NCBI RefSeq assembly: GCF_947500325.1
Contig: NZ_CANMRQ010000007.1
Span: forward strand, 62,001-126,000
DNA from: an uncultured Lacinutrix sp.
Lineage (GTDB): Bacteria; Bacteroidota; Bacteroidia; Flavobacteriales; Flavobacteriaceae
Length of the DNA: 64,000 nucleotides
Reading direction: 5' to 3'
The position numbers and the translations under genes are program-made. The notes beneath the pieces are model-generated. The model was not told the DNA's origin, searched no databases, and was given only the letters and a program-made list of their open reading frames with translations. Shown here in pieces: positions 1 through 9,018 of this stretch (the first letter of the stretch is position 1; every line of letters starts with the position of its first letter).

Positions 1-638
1 AATCCTTTTCCGTTGTCTTCAGCAATTATGTCTAATTGATCTTCTGTAAATACTAAAATAACTTTTAATTTAGTTGCTTTAGCATGTTTAATAGTATTAG
101 AAAAGAATTCTTGAAGAATCCTAAAAAAAACAATTTCCACTTCATGATCTATTACCTGTTCTTCTCCTTTGGTTATTAAAGTAGCTTCAATATATTGAAG
201 TCTATTTAATCTTTCCATTTCTTGATCTACAGCAGTAGTTAAAGATGTGTTTTTTAATGCTTCGGGGTTTATTGCTTTAGATAGTGTTCTTAATTCTTTT
301 AAACCTTTATCTAAAGTTAGTATAACTTCTTTAATATCTGTATCGTTTTGTAATTGTATTTTTGCTAAAGTTATAAGTTGGCCTATATTATCATGTAATT
401 CCCAACTTATATTTCTAAATGTTTCTTCTCTAATTTCAATTTGTGTTTTAGCAATTTCTTGTTCAAATTGCTTTTCAGTTTCTTTTTGTTCAAGTAATAA
501 ACTGTTTTTTCTTCTTTGAAATATTATGAATAGTATAATAATGATAATACATAAAATAACTAATGTTATAATTGCTGCAAGTACAATTTGCCCTTCAGGT
601 GATGTCTTTATTAATATTGCTTGTCCTTTTTGCTGCAT
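1..638 (-). CDS. Sensor histidine kinase, LytS/NarX-like (3' end outside the window)
   Basis: Membrane-bound sensor kinase that should phosphorylate a NarL/LuxR-type response regulator, probably encoded beyond the window edge. Reading from the ATG at 638 there is one N-terminal transmembrane segment (about residues 15-38), a coiled linker rich in Q and E, then a HisKA_3-type phosphoacceptor motif ELHDNIGQ with the histidine at residue 82. The HATPase domain follows, and the N/G1 box EDNGKG is the last thing visible before the edge. There is no extracellular domain, so sensing may depend on a partner. The start overlaps the end of the upstream membrane-protein gene by 28 bases, which points to translational coupling. 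The protein is incomplete at its C-terminus only because of the window border. Confidence 0.85.
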   Translation of the reverse strand, partial: MQQKGQAILIKTSPEGQIVLAAIITLVILCIIIIILFIIFQRRKNSLLLEQKETEKQFEQEIAKTQIEIREETFRNISWELHDNIGQLITLAKIQLQNDTDIKEVILTLDKGLKELRTLSKAINPEALKNTSLTTAVDQEMERLNRLQYIEATLITKGEEQVIDHEVEIVFFRILQEFFSNTIKHAKATKLKVILVFTEDQLDIIAEDNGKG

Positions 639-1279
639 ATAAATCCGGTAATAAAACAAATATTCATAACAATACTTAAAATAAATTCAACTACTAAAAT
701 TTCATTATAGAATGATATATCTTTCCAATAGTAATTTCTAATAATTCTAGTTGATATTTTACCTACAAAATATAATAGAAGTCCTATACTAATCCAAAAT
801 AGTAAATTCTTAGATACATAAAGAACTTTATTTGTATTTAAAATTTCTAAAAAATAGAATACAATACTAATTATGATAAATAAGCCTCCAATTATAAAAG
901 GAATAACCTGTATCTTCAATAAATAATCTCTAAAAAAAATACTATCAATGCCTATACTTATTATATAAGTTATAATAAATCCTACAATCCATAGTTTCTG
1001 TTTTTCATTTTTTATATAGGTTTTAAATAGAAATAATAAGAATGAAAAATTAATAAAATGATATATATTATATATAATAGTATTATTTCTAAGAATATAG
1101 TTCTCAAATAAAAAACGACCTAAAAAACCATTAATAGTTACATACCATAGTACGATTAAAAAGTACTTTAAAAAAGTATGTTTGTATTTATAATAATAAA
1201 TAGAACCTACTATAGCAGTAATAAGTTCTATATATTTAATTGATTTGCCTAAAGATGTAAACGAAATTTCTAATAGCAT
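611..1279 (-). CDS. Polytopic membrane protein next to the sensor kinase
   Basis: I do not recognise a named family. The 222-residue protein is almost entirely hydrophobic, with about six or seven predicted membrane helices separated by short K/R/N-rich loops, and no obvious catalytic motif. Its gene lies directly upstream of the histidine kinase and overlaps it by 28 bases in another frame, so the two are probably made together. Because the kinase has only one membrane segment and no sensor domain, this protein may be its membrane sensor; that is inference from gene order. The start ATG at 1279 is the first one available and is followed at once by hydrophobic sequence. Confidence 0.7.
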   Translation of the reverse strand: MLLEISFTSLGKSIKYIELITAIVGSIYYYKYKHTFLKYFLIVLWYVTINGFLGRFLFENYILRNNTIIYNIYHFINFSFLLFLFKTYIKNEKQKLWIVGFIITYIISIGIDSIFFRDYLLKIQVIPFIIGGLFIIISIVFYFLEILNTNKVLYVSKNLLFWISIGLLLYFVGKISTRIIRNYYWKDISFYNEILVVEFILSIVMNICFITGFICSKKDKQY

Positions 1280-1308
1280 AGGTTGAGGTTTGTTAGTGGA
1301 AACAAAGA

Positions 1309-1986
1309 TTATTCTGGTGGTGGTGCTAAATCACCTTCATTAAGAATAGTTTTTGTTACATCTTCTCTCATTAATTGACTACTTGTAGTATTACTAGATA
1401 TTCCAATTCTTTGTGAATTATTACTATTGTTACTATAGAGACTATAGCGTTCATCTTTTTTATATCTTAACATAAGATCATCTAATATTTTAAACTCCCC
1501 TTTAAGTGGCATATTAGAATTACTAGGTTGTACTTCAAAAGGTAAATGATTCATTATTTCAAATTCTGTATCATTAAAAGCTGTTTTTACAGTAGGTACC
1601 ATAAAAATTGTTTGCTTACCTGGGTGTTCTTCATTAGATTGATTAGGGTAGGCCGCAAAATAAATACGTATTCCAGATACTACTTTTTCAGGATTAGCAG
1701 AATTAATAGCTTCTATGTAATTTATATATGACTTCATTTTTTCTAAACTAAACCACGCAAATTTAGAGTCTCTAAACTCATTATTATTATAACGATCTTT
1801 TAGTATGTCGTCTAATAAATCTATTCTATCTGTTTTATATAACTCTTTAATATTATTAGCACGATCCGATGAAATAAGATGATTTGCAAGTACTTCAGGA
1901 TTAAAAGGTGATATGTGTAAAGATTTACAACAGACTAATAATATAGCTGCAAAAATAACGGTTAATAAAAGGTGTTTTTTTTTCAT
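1309..1986 (-). CDS. Putative lipoprotein of unknown function
   Basis: A 225-residue exported protein of unknown function. I use the ATG at 1986 rather than the TTG at 2013 that would add nine residues. The ATG gives a textbook lipoprotein leader (MKKKH, a hydrophobic stretch, then two cysteines about 20 residues in), and a good promoter -7 box (TAATTTTG read on the minus strand, 2018-2011) overlaps the TTG, which would put the transcript start downstream of it. The mature part is polar, has no motif I recognise, and ends in a Q/S/N-rich tail. It lies 29 bases upstream of the membrane-protein gene, so the three genes may form one operon ending in the kinase. Confidence 0.65.
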   Translation of the reverse strand: MKKKHLLLTVIFAAILLVCCKSLHISPFNPEVLANHLISSDRANNIKELYKTDRIDLLDDILKDRYNNNEFRDSKFAWFSLEKMKSYINYIEAINSANPEKVVSGIRIYFAAYPNQSNEEHPGKQTIFMVPTVKTAFNDTEFEIMNHLPFEVQPSNSNMPLKGEFKILDDLMLRYKKDERYSLYSNNSNNSQRIGISSNTTSSQLMREDVTKTILNEGDLAPPPE

Positions 1987-2010
1987 AATAGAATAATAAT
2001 GGTTGTTTGC

Positions 2011-2018
2011 CAAAATTA
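2011..2018 (-). promoter_or_regulatory. Bacteroidota-type -7 promoter box
   Basis: On the minus strand this reads TAATTTTG, an exact match to the flavobacterial -7 consensus TAnnTTTG. It sits 25 bases upstream of the ATG at 1986. No clear TTG is visible at the -33 position, so the call rests on the -7 box and its spacing. Confidence 0.4.
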
Positions 2019-2224
2019 GTTTAATAGTGAATATGTTAAAAGGGTGTTTTCCCCCTTTATAAAGAGTTTTATCTCTGTATTCGTTAAAAGCATGTAAAAA
2101 GATATATTCTTAAATGTTATGGACTAATTTTTTCGATACTATAATTTAAGCGCGAGAAGTTTTATAAAGTGGTTAGATAAACCTATTATTTAAGTTTTAG
2201 AGAAGTGAAACGGTAGTTATTAAT

Positions 2225-3304
2225 CTAATTTTTTAATGATAATAAATATTCTGCAGCTACAAAAGGAGTCGTCTCGTTATTTTCCACTAGTTCTAACTGT
2301 TTTTGTAGTTCTTTTTTAATATCTATATGATTAAAGAAGTCACTTTTTAATTGCTCTTCAATAGTTTGTAATAACCAAAATTTATTTTGCTCATTACGTT
2401 TAATATTAAAATAGTCATTTTTGGAAGTTAGGGAAATATAATCTGAAATGATGCCCCATATGGTATCTATACCATCTTCTTTAATAGCACTACATGTTGT
2501 AACTTTTGGAGTCCATGTTGATGCTTTTTGTGGGTATAAGTGTAAGGCTCGATTAAATTCAACTTTTGCCAGTTTAGCACGTTTAATATTATCTCCATCT
2601 GCTTTATTAATAGCAATCATGTCTGCCATTTCAATAATACCACGTTTAATACCTTGTAATTCGTCTCCAGCTCCAGCAAGTTTTAATAACAAAAAGAAAT
2701 CTACCATACTATGAACAGCAGTTTCACTTTGACCAACACCAACAGTTTCAATAATAATAGTATTAAATCCAGCAGCTTCACAAAGTATAATCGTTTCTCT
2801 TGTTTTGCGAGCTACACCACCAAGAGAGTCTCCAGAAGCAGAAGGGCGAATAAAAGCATTAGTATTTTTTACTAAATCTTCCATTCTAGTTTTATCTCCA
2901 AGAATACTGCCTTTGGTTAAAGTGCTACTTGGGTCTACAGCTAACACAGCTACTTTTTTACTCGTATTGGTTAAATAACTACCAAAAGCTTCTATAAAAG
3001 TACTTTTTCCAACACCAGGAACACCAGTAATACCTATACGAATTGATTGATTTGCATAAGGTAAACAGGCTTTTATAATAGCATTTGCTTGTTTTAAATG
3101 TTTTGGATTTTTGCTTTCTACTAAAGTGATAGCTTGACTTAGAGCGGTTATATTACCCTTTAAAATATCAGAAACTAAAGCTTCAGCAGTGCGTCTTTTT
3201 TTACGATTTTTTTTAATTCTTGAAATAGAATTAGCATTAGTTATTTCTGGAGGAGAAATACCATCATTTTCTTTCAATGCTGATTTTTTTGAATCTAAAC
3301 TCAA
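2225..3304 (-). CDS. meaB: Methylmalonyl-CoA mutase-associated GTPase MeaB
   Basis: G3E-family P-loop GTPase that loads and protects adenosylcobalamin in methylmalonyl-CoA mutase, linking propionate/odd-chain metabolism to succinyl-CoA. The Walker A motif GVPGVGKS is at residues 94-101, followed by the family sequences AVDPSS, ETVGVGQSE and NKADGD. The 359-residue length fits the family (about 310-360); the first 40 residues are a lysine-rich extension of low conservation. The gene lies 15 bases downstream of the DUF2911 gene on the same strand and is probably co-transcribed with it. The mutase itself is not in the window, but the matching ATP:cobalamin adenosyltransferase is at 16839-17411. 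Also known as ArgK; the old arginine-kinase name is misleading. Confidence 0.93.
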   Translation of the reverse strand: MSLDSKKSALKENDGISPPEITNANSISRIKKNRKKRRTAEALVSDILKGNITALSQAITLVESKNPKHLKQANAIIKACLPYANQSIRIGITGVPGVGKSTFIEAFGSYLTNTSKKVAVLAVDPSSTLTKGSILGDKTRMEDLVKNTNAFIRPSASGDSLGGVARKTRETIILCEAAGFNTIIIETVGVGQSETAVHSMVDFFLLLKLAGAGDELQGIKRGIIEMADMIAINKADGDNIKRAKLAKVEFNRALHLYPQKASTWTPKVTTCSAIKEDGIDTIWGIISDYISLTSKNDYFNIKRNEQNKFWLLQTIEEQLKSDFFNHIDIKKELQKQLELVENNETTPFVAAEYLLSLKN

Positions 3305-3319
3305 AGTCTTTATTATCTA

Positions 3320-3871
3320 TTACTTTAAAGGCACAACAATCTTTGCAAAATCCCAAGCCATTGTTAAAGATAAGTTATCTGTAGAATTATCAAAAGCAAT
3401 AGTAAATTGTTCTACGGGCTTTTTTAAATGTTCAACTGGAGCCGTATAAGTTACAACATCAAAATCTGGCTCACGCATAGGCTTCATGGTCTCATCAACA
3501 CCCCATTTATATTGTTTAGAATTAAACATCACATTCCAAGAAGTATCGTTAGGAATGCTCCATAAAGTATATTTTCCAGCTGGCAAGGAGTCATTTCCTA
3601 TTTTTAACGCTTTATTGGTTTCAAAAGTTGTAGCTTCATTAGCACCAGTTCGCCATACTTTATTAAATGGTACTAAAGCTCCAAATATATCTCGATTTCT
3701 TTTAGAGGGTCTATTGTAAAAAACTTCCAATTCTATATCATCCACTTCAAAAACTACAGTTTTTTTAGGACTTAAAGGCTTATTTAATATGCCTCCATTA
3801 AAATAAGAGTAACAAAATGTGCCAACAGCTGCAAGTAAAAGCACGACTATAAGTCGTTTTAAGAAATTCAT
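3320..3871 (-). CDS. DUF2911 family exported protein
   Basis: Function unknown. The 183-residue protein begins with a single hydrophobic segment (residues 7-27) that acts as signal anchor or signal peptide, so the rest lies outside the cytoplasm. The body carries the DUF2911 hallmark VWRTGANEATTF and, further on, the LPAGKYTLWSIP and WNVMFN segments typical of the family, which is common in Bacteroidota. The gene is the first of a two-gene unit with meaB; I see no functional link between them. The start is the only ATG that precedes the hydrophobic leader. Confidence 0.85.
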   Translation of the reverse strand: MNFLKRLIVVLLLAAVGTFCYSYFNGGILNKPLSPKKTVVFEVDDIELEVFYNRPSKRNRDIFGALVPFNKVWRTGANEATTFETNKALKIGNDSLPAGKYTLWSIPNDTSWNVMFNSKQYKWGVDETMKPMREPDFDVVTYTAPVEHLKKPVEQFTIAFDNSTDNLSLTMAWDFAKIVVPLK

Positions 3872-4041
3872 TTAATAAAAAATTTAAAGGTTAAAGATAC
3901 TTCAAAAAGTGGCTGTTAGTCAATATAAAACGATAATTTATTTACAAATAGTATACCTTTTTTGAAAAAAAAAATAACAATTTTGCAACAGTACGAAATT
4001 TGTGTCGTCTTTATAGAGAACACCAACTAAAAAACCAATAA

Positions 4042-4590
4042 GTGAAAGTAGTTCAATTAGATATTATTGAATTGTGTAAACAAAACAATCGCAAGGCGCA
4101 ATTACAATTGTATAACCAGTATTGCGATGGTATGTACAGTATTGCGAAACGTTTTGTAATCCATACGGCAGAAGCTGAAGATGTAGTACAAGAGTCTTTT
4201 ATTAAGGCCTTTTCTAAACTACATCAATTTAAAGGAGACGTTACTTTTGGAGCTTGGTTAAAACGAATTGTTATTAATAAAAGTATAGACTTCTTAAAAC
4301 TTAAAAAGCAACGCTTAGTTGAGTTAGAAGATGCGCATCTTAAAGTGGTAGATACTTCTAGTGAAAGCAAATGGTTAGTGGACGATACAGTTACTTTAGA
4401 CGAAATTAAAGTAGCTATTAATAGTTTGCCAGATAAATATAAATATGTGTTGATGCTGTTTTTAATTGAGGGTTACGACCATCAAGAAATATCACAGATA
4501 TTAAATATAACAGAGGTAGCATCACGGACACAATTGTCTAGAGGAAAACAAAAATTACAAGAATTACTAAAACATAAACATTATGGCTAA
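4042..4590 (+). CDS. ECF-type RNA polymerase sigma factor
   Basis: Alternative sigma-70 family factor of 182 residues with the two usual domains: region 2 (about residues 10-80, with AEDVVQESFIKAFSKLHQF) that binds the -10 element and core polymerase, and region 4 (about 120-178, with DHQEISQILNI helix-turn-helix) that reads the -35 element. The start is GTG at 4042; no ATG fits before region 2. The stop overlaps the next gene by eight bases. That next protein has one membrane helix, as an anti-sigma factor would, so this pair is likely an envelope-stress type switch. The envelope genes at 5236 and 6759 follow in the same direction and may be its targets. Confidence 0.9.
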   Translation: MKVVQLDIIELCKQNNRKAQLQLYNQYCDGMYSIAKRFVIHTAEAEDVVQESFIKAFSKLHQFKGDVTFGAWLKRIVINKSIDFLKLKKQRLVELEDAHLKVVDTSSESKWLVDDTVTLDEIKVAINSLPDKYKYVLMLFLIEGYDHQEISQILNITEVASRTQLSRGKQKLQELLKHKHYG

Positions 4591-5152
4591 AGATATTAGA
4601 GACTTATTTGAAGCAGATAAAAAAATGTCTGTAGAAAAAATGCCAGAAGGTCATGAGCATCGCTTTCTTAAAAAGTTAGAAGCTGTTAAACCTGAACGCA
4701 AAAAATCAAGATTTAGTTTTATAAATATTGCAGCTAGTATTGTATTGCTTTTAGGATTAAGTTTTGGAGCATTTCAAATTTTTAATACAGATGATCCTTC
4801 TGGAAAAGAAGTTACAGTGACAGAACCAGAAGAGAATGTAAAGACAATGACTTTAGGCGAGATATCTCCAGACCTTAAAAAGGTTGAAGACTATTATTTA
4901 GCTAATATTAATTTAGAGTTATCTAAAATTAAGCTAACACCAGAGAATAAAGAATTGTTTGATGGTTATGTAAATCGCTTAAATGATTTAAAGGCAGAGT
5001 ATCATAGATTATCTGTTGAGTTAGCTAATGAAGGTCCAGATGAACCTACTGTAGATGCTTTAATTAGTAATTTAAAATTGAGATTAAAATTAATGTATCG
5101 TTTAAAAGAACAATTAAAAGATTTGAGTGCAGCAAATTCAGGTCGTATTTAA
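4583..5152 (+). CDS. Probable anti-sigma factor, single-pass membrane protein
   Basis: A 189-residue protein with a cytoplasmic N-terminus of about 44 residues (acidic, then lysine-rich), one membrane helix at residues 45-67, and a periplasmic helical part. The topology and the eight-base overlap with the ECF sigma gene make it the likely regulator of that sigma factor. It lacks a recognisable zinc-binding anti-sigma motif (HxxxCxxC), so if it is an anti-sigma factor it belongs to the non-ZAS kind. The periplasmic part (about 90-185) is predicted to be mainly alpha-helical and rich in Leu, Lys and Glu, consistent with a coiled-coil sensor. Function is inferred from context. Confidence 0.65.
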   Translation: MAKDIRDLFEADKKMSVEKMPEGHEHRFLKKLEAVKPERKKSRFSFINIAASIVLLLGLSFGAFQIFNTDDPSGKEVTVTEPEENVKTMTLGEISPDLKKVEDYYLANINLELSKIKLTPENKELFDGYVNRLNDLKAEYHRLSVELANEGPDEPTVDALISNLKLRLKLMYRLKEQLKDLSAANSGRI

Positions 5153-5235
5153 ACAATCAAAAATCGAACAGTGTATACTGAAAATTGAATTGAGTTTATC
5201 AATGTATTCAGTATCACTTTAAACAATCAAAAGAA

Positions 5236-6711
5236 ATGAAAAATATAAAAATAATAATGTTACTGTTGCTTACAACTTTTAGTGTGGCAGCACAAAACAA
5301 ATTAGAGAAAACCTCTCAAAGTATAAAGGTCAATAGTGATGTAACTATAGATTTAAATACTAGTCATACTAACATTGAAGTAGATACTTGGAGTAAGGAT
5401 TATGTAGAAGTTGAGGCTTATATAGAAGGAAAAAAATTAACACAAGAAGAACTTCAAGACGCTTTAGATGACTGGGATTTAGACGTTAAAGGAACTCGAG
5501 GTAAAGTGAAAATTACATCTAAAGGTTCGCGTGGTGCTTGGTCTAATGATATGAGCCTTAGTATTCTAGATGAAGAATCTGTTGAAGCTTTAGTGAATTT
5601 ACCTACAGATATTAATATGAATTTAGAACCATTATTAGAGAGTTTAACTAGTTTAGAGTCATTAAAAGATTTGCCTGAAGCCTTAGGTGTATTGCGTATT
5701 CCAAAATCTCCAAATGGCAATTATAATATAGACTTTGATTATGATCGCTATCAAAAAGAAGGCGAAAAATATTTAGATTCTTGGAGTAAAAAATACCGTA
5801 AAGAATATGGCGAAGAATATGAAGCAGAAATGCGAGAATGGGCAAAAAGCATCAAGCAATCAGATTTAGATAATTTTGAAAAGCGCATGGAGAACTGGGG
5901 AGAGCAGTTTGGTAAAGATATAGAGAAAGCTTTTGAAGAAGGTTTTGGAAAAGATTTTGAAGAGCGTATGGAAAAGTGGGGAGAAGAGTTTGGAAAGAAT
6001 TTTGAGAAAAATGTGGCGCCGGCTATAGAGAAATGGGGAGAGGAATTTGGAGAAGCATTTGGAGAAAGAATGGAAGAAGCGTTTGGTGATTCTAAATCTA
6101 AAAATAGAAAATCTAAGAATTTTAAGAATTATGATTTAATTAAAACCATAAAAATTAAAATGCCTAAAAAAGCAAAGCTTGAGCTAAATGTTAAGCACGG
6201 TGAGCTAAAAATGGCTTCTGTAATTAGTAACCCTAATGTGACTGTTTCTCATGGCACATTATTAGCAAATACCATTGATGGAAGTGACACTTCCATCAAT
6301 GTTTCTTATTCTAATGCTAAAATTTTAAATTGGAAAGAAGGCGGTTTAAAATTAAATTATGCAGATCAAACAACTATTAAGTCTGCAAAAGATTTAATGC
6401 TAAATGCCATTTCATCAAATATAGATATAGTAACTTTAGGAGGTAATAGTATTATTGATGGTAGTTTTGGTGATTTATATGTTCAAAACATATCAGAGAA
6501 TTTTAATAATTTAAATATAGTTTTAGAAAATAGTGATGCACTTTTAAAACTACCTAATGCCATAGATTATAATCTATACTTTAAAGGTAGTCACTCTAAA
6601 TTTAATAGTGAAAGAGTAAACAACAAGACGATTAAAAATTACCCTAAGAATAATAATAGAAATAGAACTATTATAATTAATGCCAAGTATAGTAATGTGG
6701 TAGCAGAATAA
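5236..6711 (+). CDS. Exported DUF4097-like protein with an acidic repeat insert
   Basis: A 491-residue exported protein; the signal peptide ends near residue 19 (SVAAQ). The N- and C-terminal parts look like the beta-helical, DUF4097-like putative adhesin type common in Bacteroidota: short strands, N/S-rich turns, and segments such as LELNVKHGELKMAS. Between them, about residues 218-285, lies a charged stretch in which a unit like KWGEEFGKNFEK recurs several times and which should form a long amphipathic helix or coiled coil. The gene follows the sigma/anti-sigma pair by 83 bases and is probably part of the same regulon; related genes in other flavobacteria often sit beside sigma or PspC-type regulators. 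Molecular function unknown. Confidence 0.65.
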   Translation: MKNIKIIMLLLLTTFSVAAQNKLEKTSQSIKVNSDVTIDLNTSHTNIEVDTWSKDYVEVEAYIEGKKLTQEELQDALDDWDLDVKGTRGKVKITSKGSRGAWSNDMSLSILDEESVEALVNLPTDINMNLEPLLESLTSLESLKDLPEALGVLRIPKSPNGNYNIDFDYDRYQKEGEKYLDSWSKKYRKEYGEEYEAEMREWAKSIKQSDLDNFEKRMENWGEQFGKDIEKAFEEGFGKDFEERMEKWGEEFGKNFEKNVAPAIEKWGEEFGEAFGERMEEAFGDSKSKNRKSKNFKNYDLIKTIKIKMPKKAKLELNVKHGELKMASVISNPNVTVSHGTLLANTIDGSDTSINVSYSNAKILNWKEGGLKLNYADQTTIKSAKDLMLNAISSNIDIVTLGGNSIIDGSFGDLYVQNISENFNNLNIVLENSDALLKLPNAIDYNLYFKGSHSKFNSERVNNKTIKNYPKNNNRNRTIIINAKYSNVVAE

Positions 6712-6758
6712 GTGAAGATTTAATTGTAATTTAGTGAGTACAATTAATCAATCAAAAA

Positions 6759-8255
6759 ATGAAATCACTTAAACAACTATTTATAGTATGCTTTCTCTTA
6801 GCATGCTTTTTTTCTTGTAAAACAGAACATAAACAAGATATAGAAACTAATCGCTATGCAGAGTTTCTAAATAAACTTCAAAAACAAGGTATTACAACAG
6901 GGAATGTTCTAGTCTATAAAAATGGAAAGGTCGTTTATAAAAATGCTTCAGGTTTAAGAAGTATTAACCCTAAAGATTCCTTAACTCTTGATTCTCAATT
7001 TCGTTTAGCCTCAGTAAGTAAACAGTTTACAGGTATGGCTATTATGAAATTAAAAGAAGCAGGAAAATTAGATTACGATCAAAAAGTAAATAGTATTCTT
7101 CCAAACTTTCCTTATGCAGATATCTCTATAAGACATTTATTATATCATACTTCAGGGTTAACAGATTATGAAAGATTGCTGGCTTACAATTGGAAACCAG
7201 CAGATTCTACTAAAAAATACATTTTGGGGAATGATGAAATTATTAAAGAAATATATAGAGTCAATCCAGAATTAGATTTTAAAACAGGAGAAAAATGGGA
7301 GTATAGTAATACTGGCTATCTGTTTTTAGCATCTATAGTTGAAAAGGTCTCTGGACAGCACTTTAGAACATTTTTAAAAGAGCAAATTTTCGAGCCTTTA
7401 AAGATGAACAACACTGTTTTATATAAATATCAAGAAGCTGAAGATTTAAATATGCCAAACCGTGTTTTTGGATACGAAACAACACTAAATCAATTAGATT
7501 TAAAGCTTAATGACTATAACTTGGTAAATGACGTAAGAGGTGATGGTGGTATTTATTCTACATTAGAGGATTTATATAAATGGAATATGGCACTGGTTAA
7601 TTCTACAATTATTTCAAAAGAGTATTTAGATGAAGCATTCAAACCCGGAAAACTTAACAATGGAGAAGAAACACGTTATGGGTTTGGTTGGTTTATTGAG
7701 TCTAAAAACGAACCTAAAGTCGTATTTCATTCTGGCGGCTGGGTTGGTTTTGGAACCTACTTGTATAATGAACTTGATGATCAAAGCGGGATGATTTTGT
7801 TAACTAATAATTCAAACAACAATCTTCGTGATATTGTTTTTGGTTTAACAAATATTTCTAAAAATAAACCTTATGAAATGCCTAAATTAAAGGCAGAACG
7901 TGTTTTAGCAAAAAAAATACTGAATGAGGATATAGATAAAGGTATTGCTTATTATCATGAAATAAAAACAGATACAACAACATACGAAGTGACTGAAAAT
8001 AATATTAATCAATTAGGGTATTTATTATTACAAAATGGTAATGTAAATGAGTCTATACAAATCTTCAAATTAAATATTGATGAGTACCCAGAATCTGCAA
8101 ATGTATACGATAGTTATGGAGATGCTTTGTTAGAAAAAGGAGATTCTATAAATGCTTTAAGTAATTTTAAGAAGTGTTATGAGATGGATAATACACTAGA
8201 ATATGCATTAGATAAGGCTACAAAATTAGAAGCAATGATTAATAAAAATATATAG
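6759..8255 (+). CDS. Serine hydrolase, beta-lactamase/PBP4* family lipoprotein with TPR tail
   Basis: Class C beta-lactamase-like serine hydrolase. The lipoprotein leader ends at C20 (FFSC). The active-site motifs are all present: SxxK at S85-V-S-K88, YSN at 182-184, and HSGG at 324-327 in the place of the KTG triad. The last 100 residues form at least two tetratricopeptide-like repeats (ending YDSYGDALLEKGD...ALSNFKKCYEMD), an addition often seen in Bacteroidota members of the family. The substrate cannot be deduced: relatives include D-amino peptidases, esterases and penicillin-binding enzymes. It is anchored in the envelope and lies 47 bases after the DUF4097-like gene, 11 bases before the M23 gene. 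Confidence 0.85.
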   Translation: MKSLKQLFIVCFLLACFFSCKTEHKQDIETNRYAEFLNKLQKQGITTGNVLVYKNGKVVYKNASGLRSINPKDSLTLDSQFRLASVSKQFTGMAIMKLKEAGKLDYDQKVNSILPNFPYADISIRHLLYHTSGLTDYERLLAYNWKPADSTKKYILGNDEIIKEIYRVNPELDFKTGEKWEYSNTGYLFLASIVEKVSGQHFRTFLKEQIFEPLKMNNTVLYKYQEAEDLNMPNRVFGYETTLNQLDLKLNDYNLVNDVRGDGGIYSTLEDLYKWNMALVNSTIISKEYLDEAFKPGKLNNGEETRYGFGWFIESKNEPKVVFHSGGWVGFGTYLYNELDDQSGMILLTNNSNNNLRDIVFGLTNISKNKPYEMPKLKAERVLAKKILNEDIDKGIAYYHEIKTDTTTYEVTENNINQLGYLLLQNGNVNESIQIFKLNIDEYPESANVYDSYGDALLEKGDSINALSNFKKCYEMDNTLEYALDKATKLEAMINKNI

Positions 8256-8266
8256 TTGTTATTTTA

Positions 8267-8950
8267 ATGAATAGTTTTAAAGAATTTCTACAATTTCATA
8301 AAGCGCATCCAGTAATTGATGCTTCTATTTCTAGAAGTGATTATATAGCGATCGATTTATCTCAAGCGAATAATGATTTAAAGACCTTTGATATTTCTTC
8401 ATCTAAAGCATGGGAGAAATACATTGTTAATTATTTAAAAAAGCATCAAAAAAAAGTTGCTTTTGGAGGTTATTTAGAAAAGCGAGGCATTTATAATAGA
8501 AGCGATTATTTTAATAATCCTAATCCAGAAACCGAACGCAATATTCATTTAGGTTTAGACTTATGGATTAAAGCTGGAACTAATGTTTTAGCAGCTTATA
8601 ATGGCGAAATACATAGTTTTAAAGATAATACCAACTTTGGGGATTATGGACCTACTATTATTTTGCAGCATAGTATTGGAAATGAACTATTTTATACACT
8701 ATATGGCCATTTGTCTCGTGAATCTTTAATAGGTTTAAACGTAGGAGATAAGATTAAAAAGGGGCAAAGTATAGCGCAATTAGGAACAGCCCAAGTTAAT
8801 GGTGATTATGCACCGCATTTGCATTTTCAAATTATAAAAGATTTACAAGGTAATAATGGAGACTATCCAGGAGTATCTTCTTTACTTGATTTAGAGTTTT
8901 ATAGCGCAAATACTGTAAATCCAGAATTGGTTTTGGAAATAGAAATATAA
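8267..8950 (+). CDS. M23 family metallopeptidase without a signal peptide
   Basis: A 227-residue protein with a LytM/M23 peptidase domain at about residues 85-210. The zinc ligands are visible as H94-x-x-x-D98 (HLGLD) and the second histidine of HLH at 184-186, with a further histidine in YGHLS at 147-150. M23 enzymes usually cut peptidoglycan cross-bridges, but this one starts with a polar, non-hydrophobic N-terminus and has no export signal or membrane helix, so a periplasmic role is uncertain. No upstream in-frame extension would add a signal peptide: the previous gene stops 11 bases before. The residues before the domain (1-80) match no domain I know. Confidence 0.8.
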   Translation: MNSFKEFLQFHKAHPVIDASISRSDYIAIDLSQANNDLKTFDISSSKAWEKYIVNYLKKHQKKVAFGGYLEKRGIYNRSDYFNNPNPETERNIHLGLDLWIKAGTNVLAAYNGEIHSFKDNTNFGDYGPTIILQHSIGNELFYTLYGHLSRESLIGLNVGDKIKKGQSIAQLGTAQVNGDYAPHLHFQIIKDLQGNNGDYPGVSSLLDLEFYSANTVNPELVLEIEI

Positions 8951-9018
8951 TCATAACATTAAAAGTACAATTCCAGAGAAAAAAAGTTTAATATTGCAGC
9001 CAATTTTACACTTGACCT

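Noticed and set aside
1987-2013. Longer start (TTG 2013) of the lipoprotein
   Set aside because: It puts polar residues before the lipoprotein leader and overlaps the predicted -7 box.
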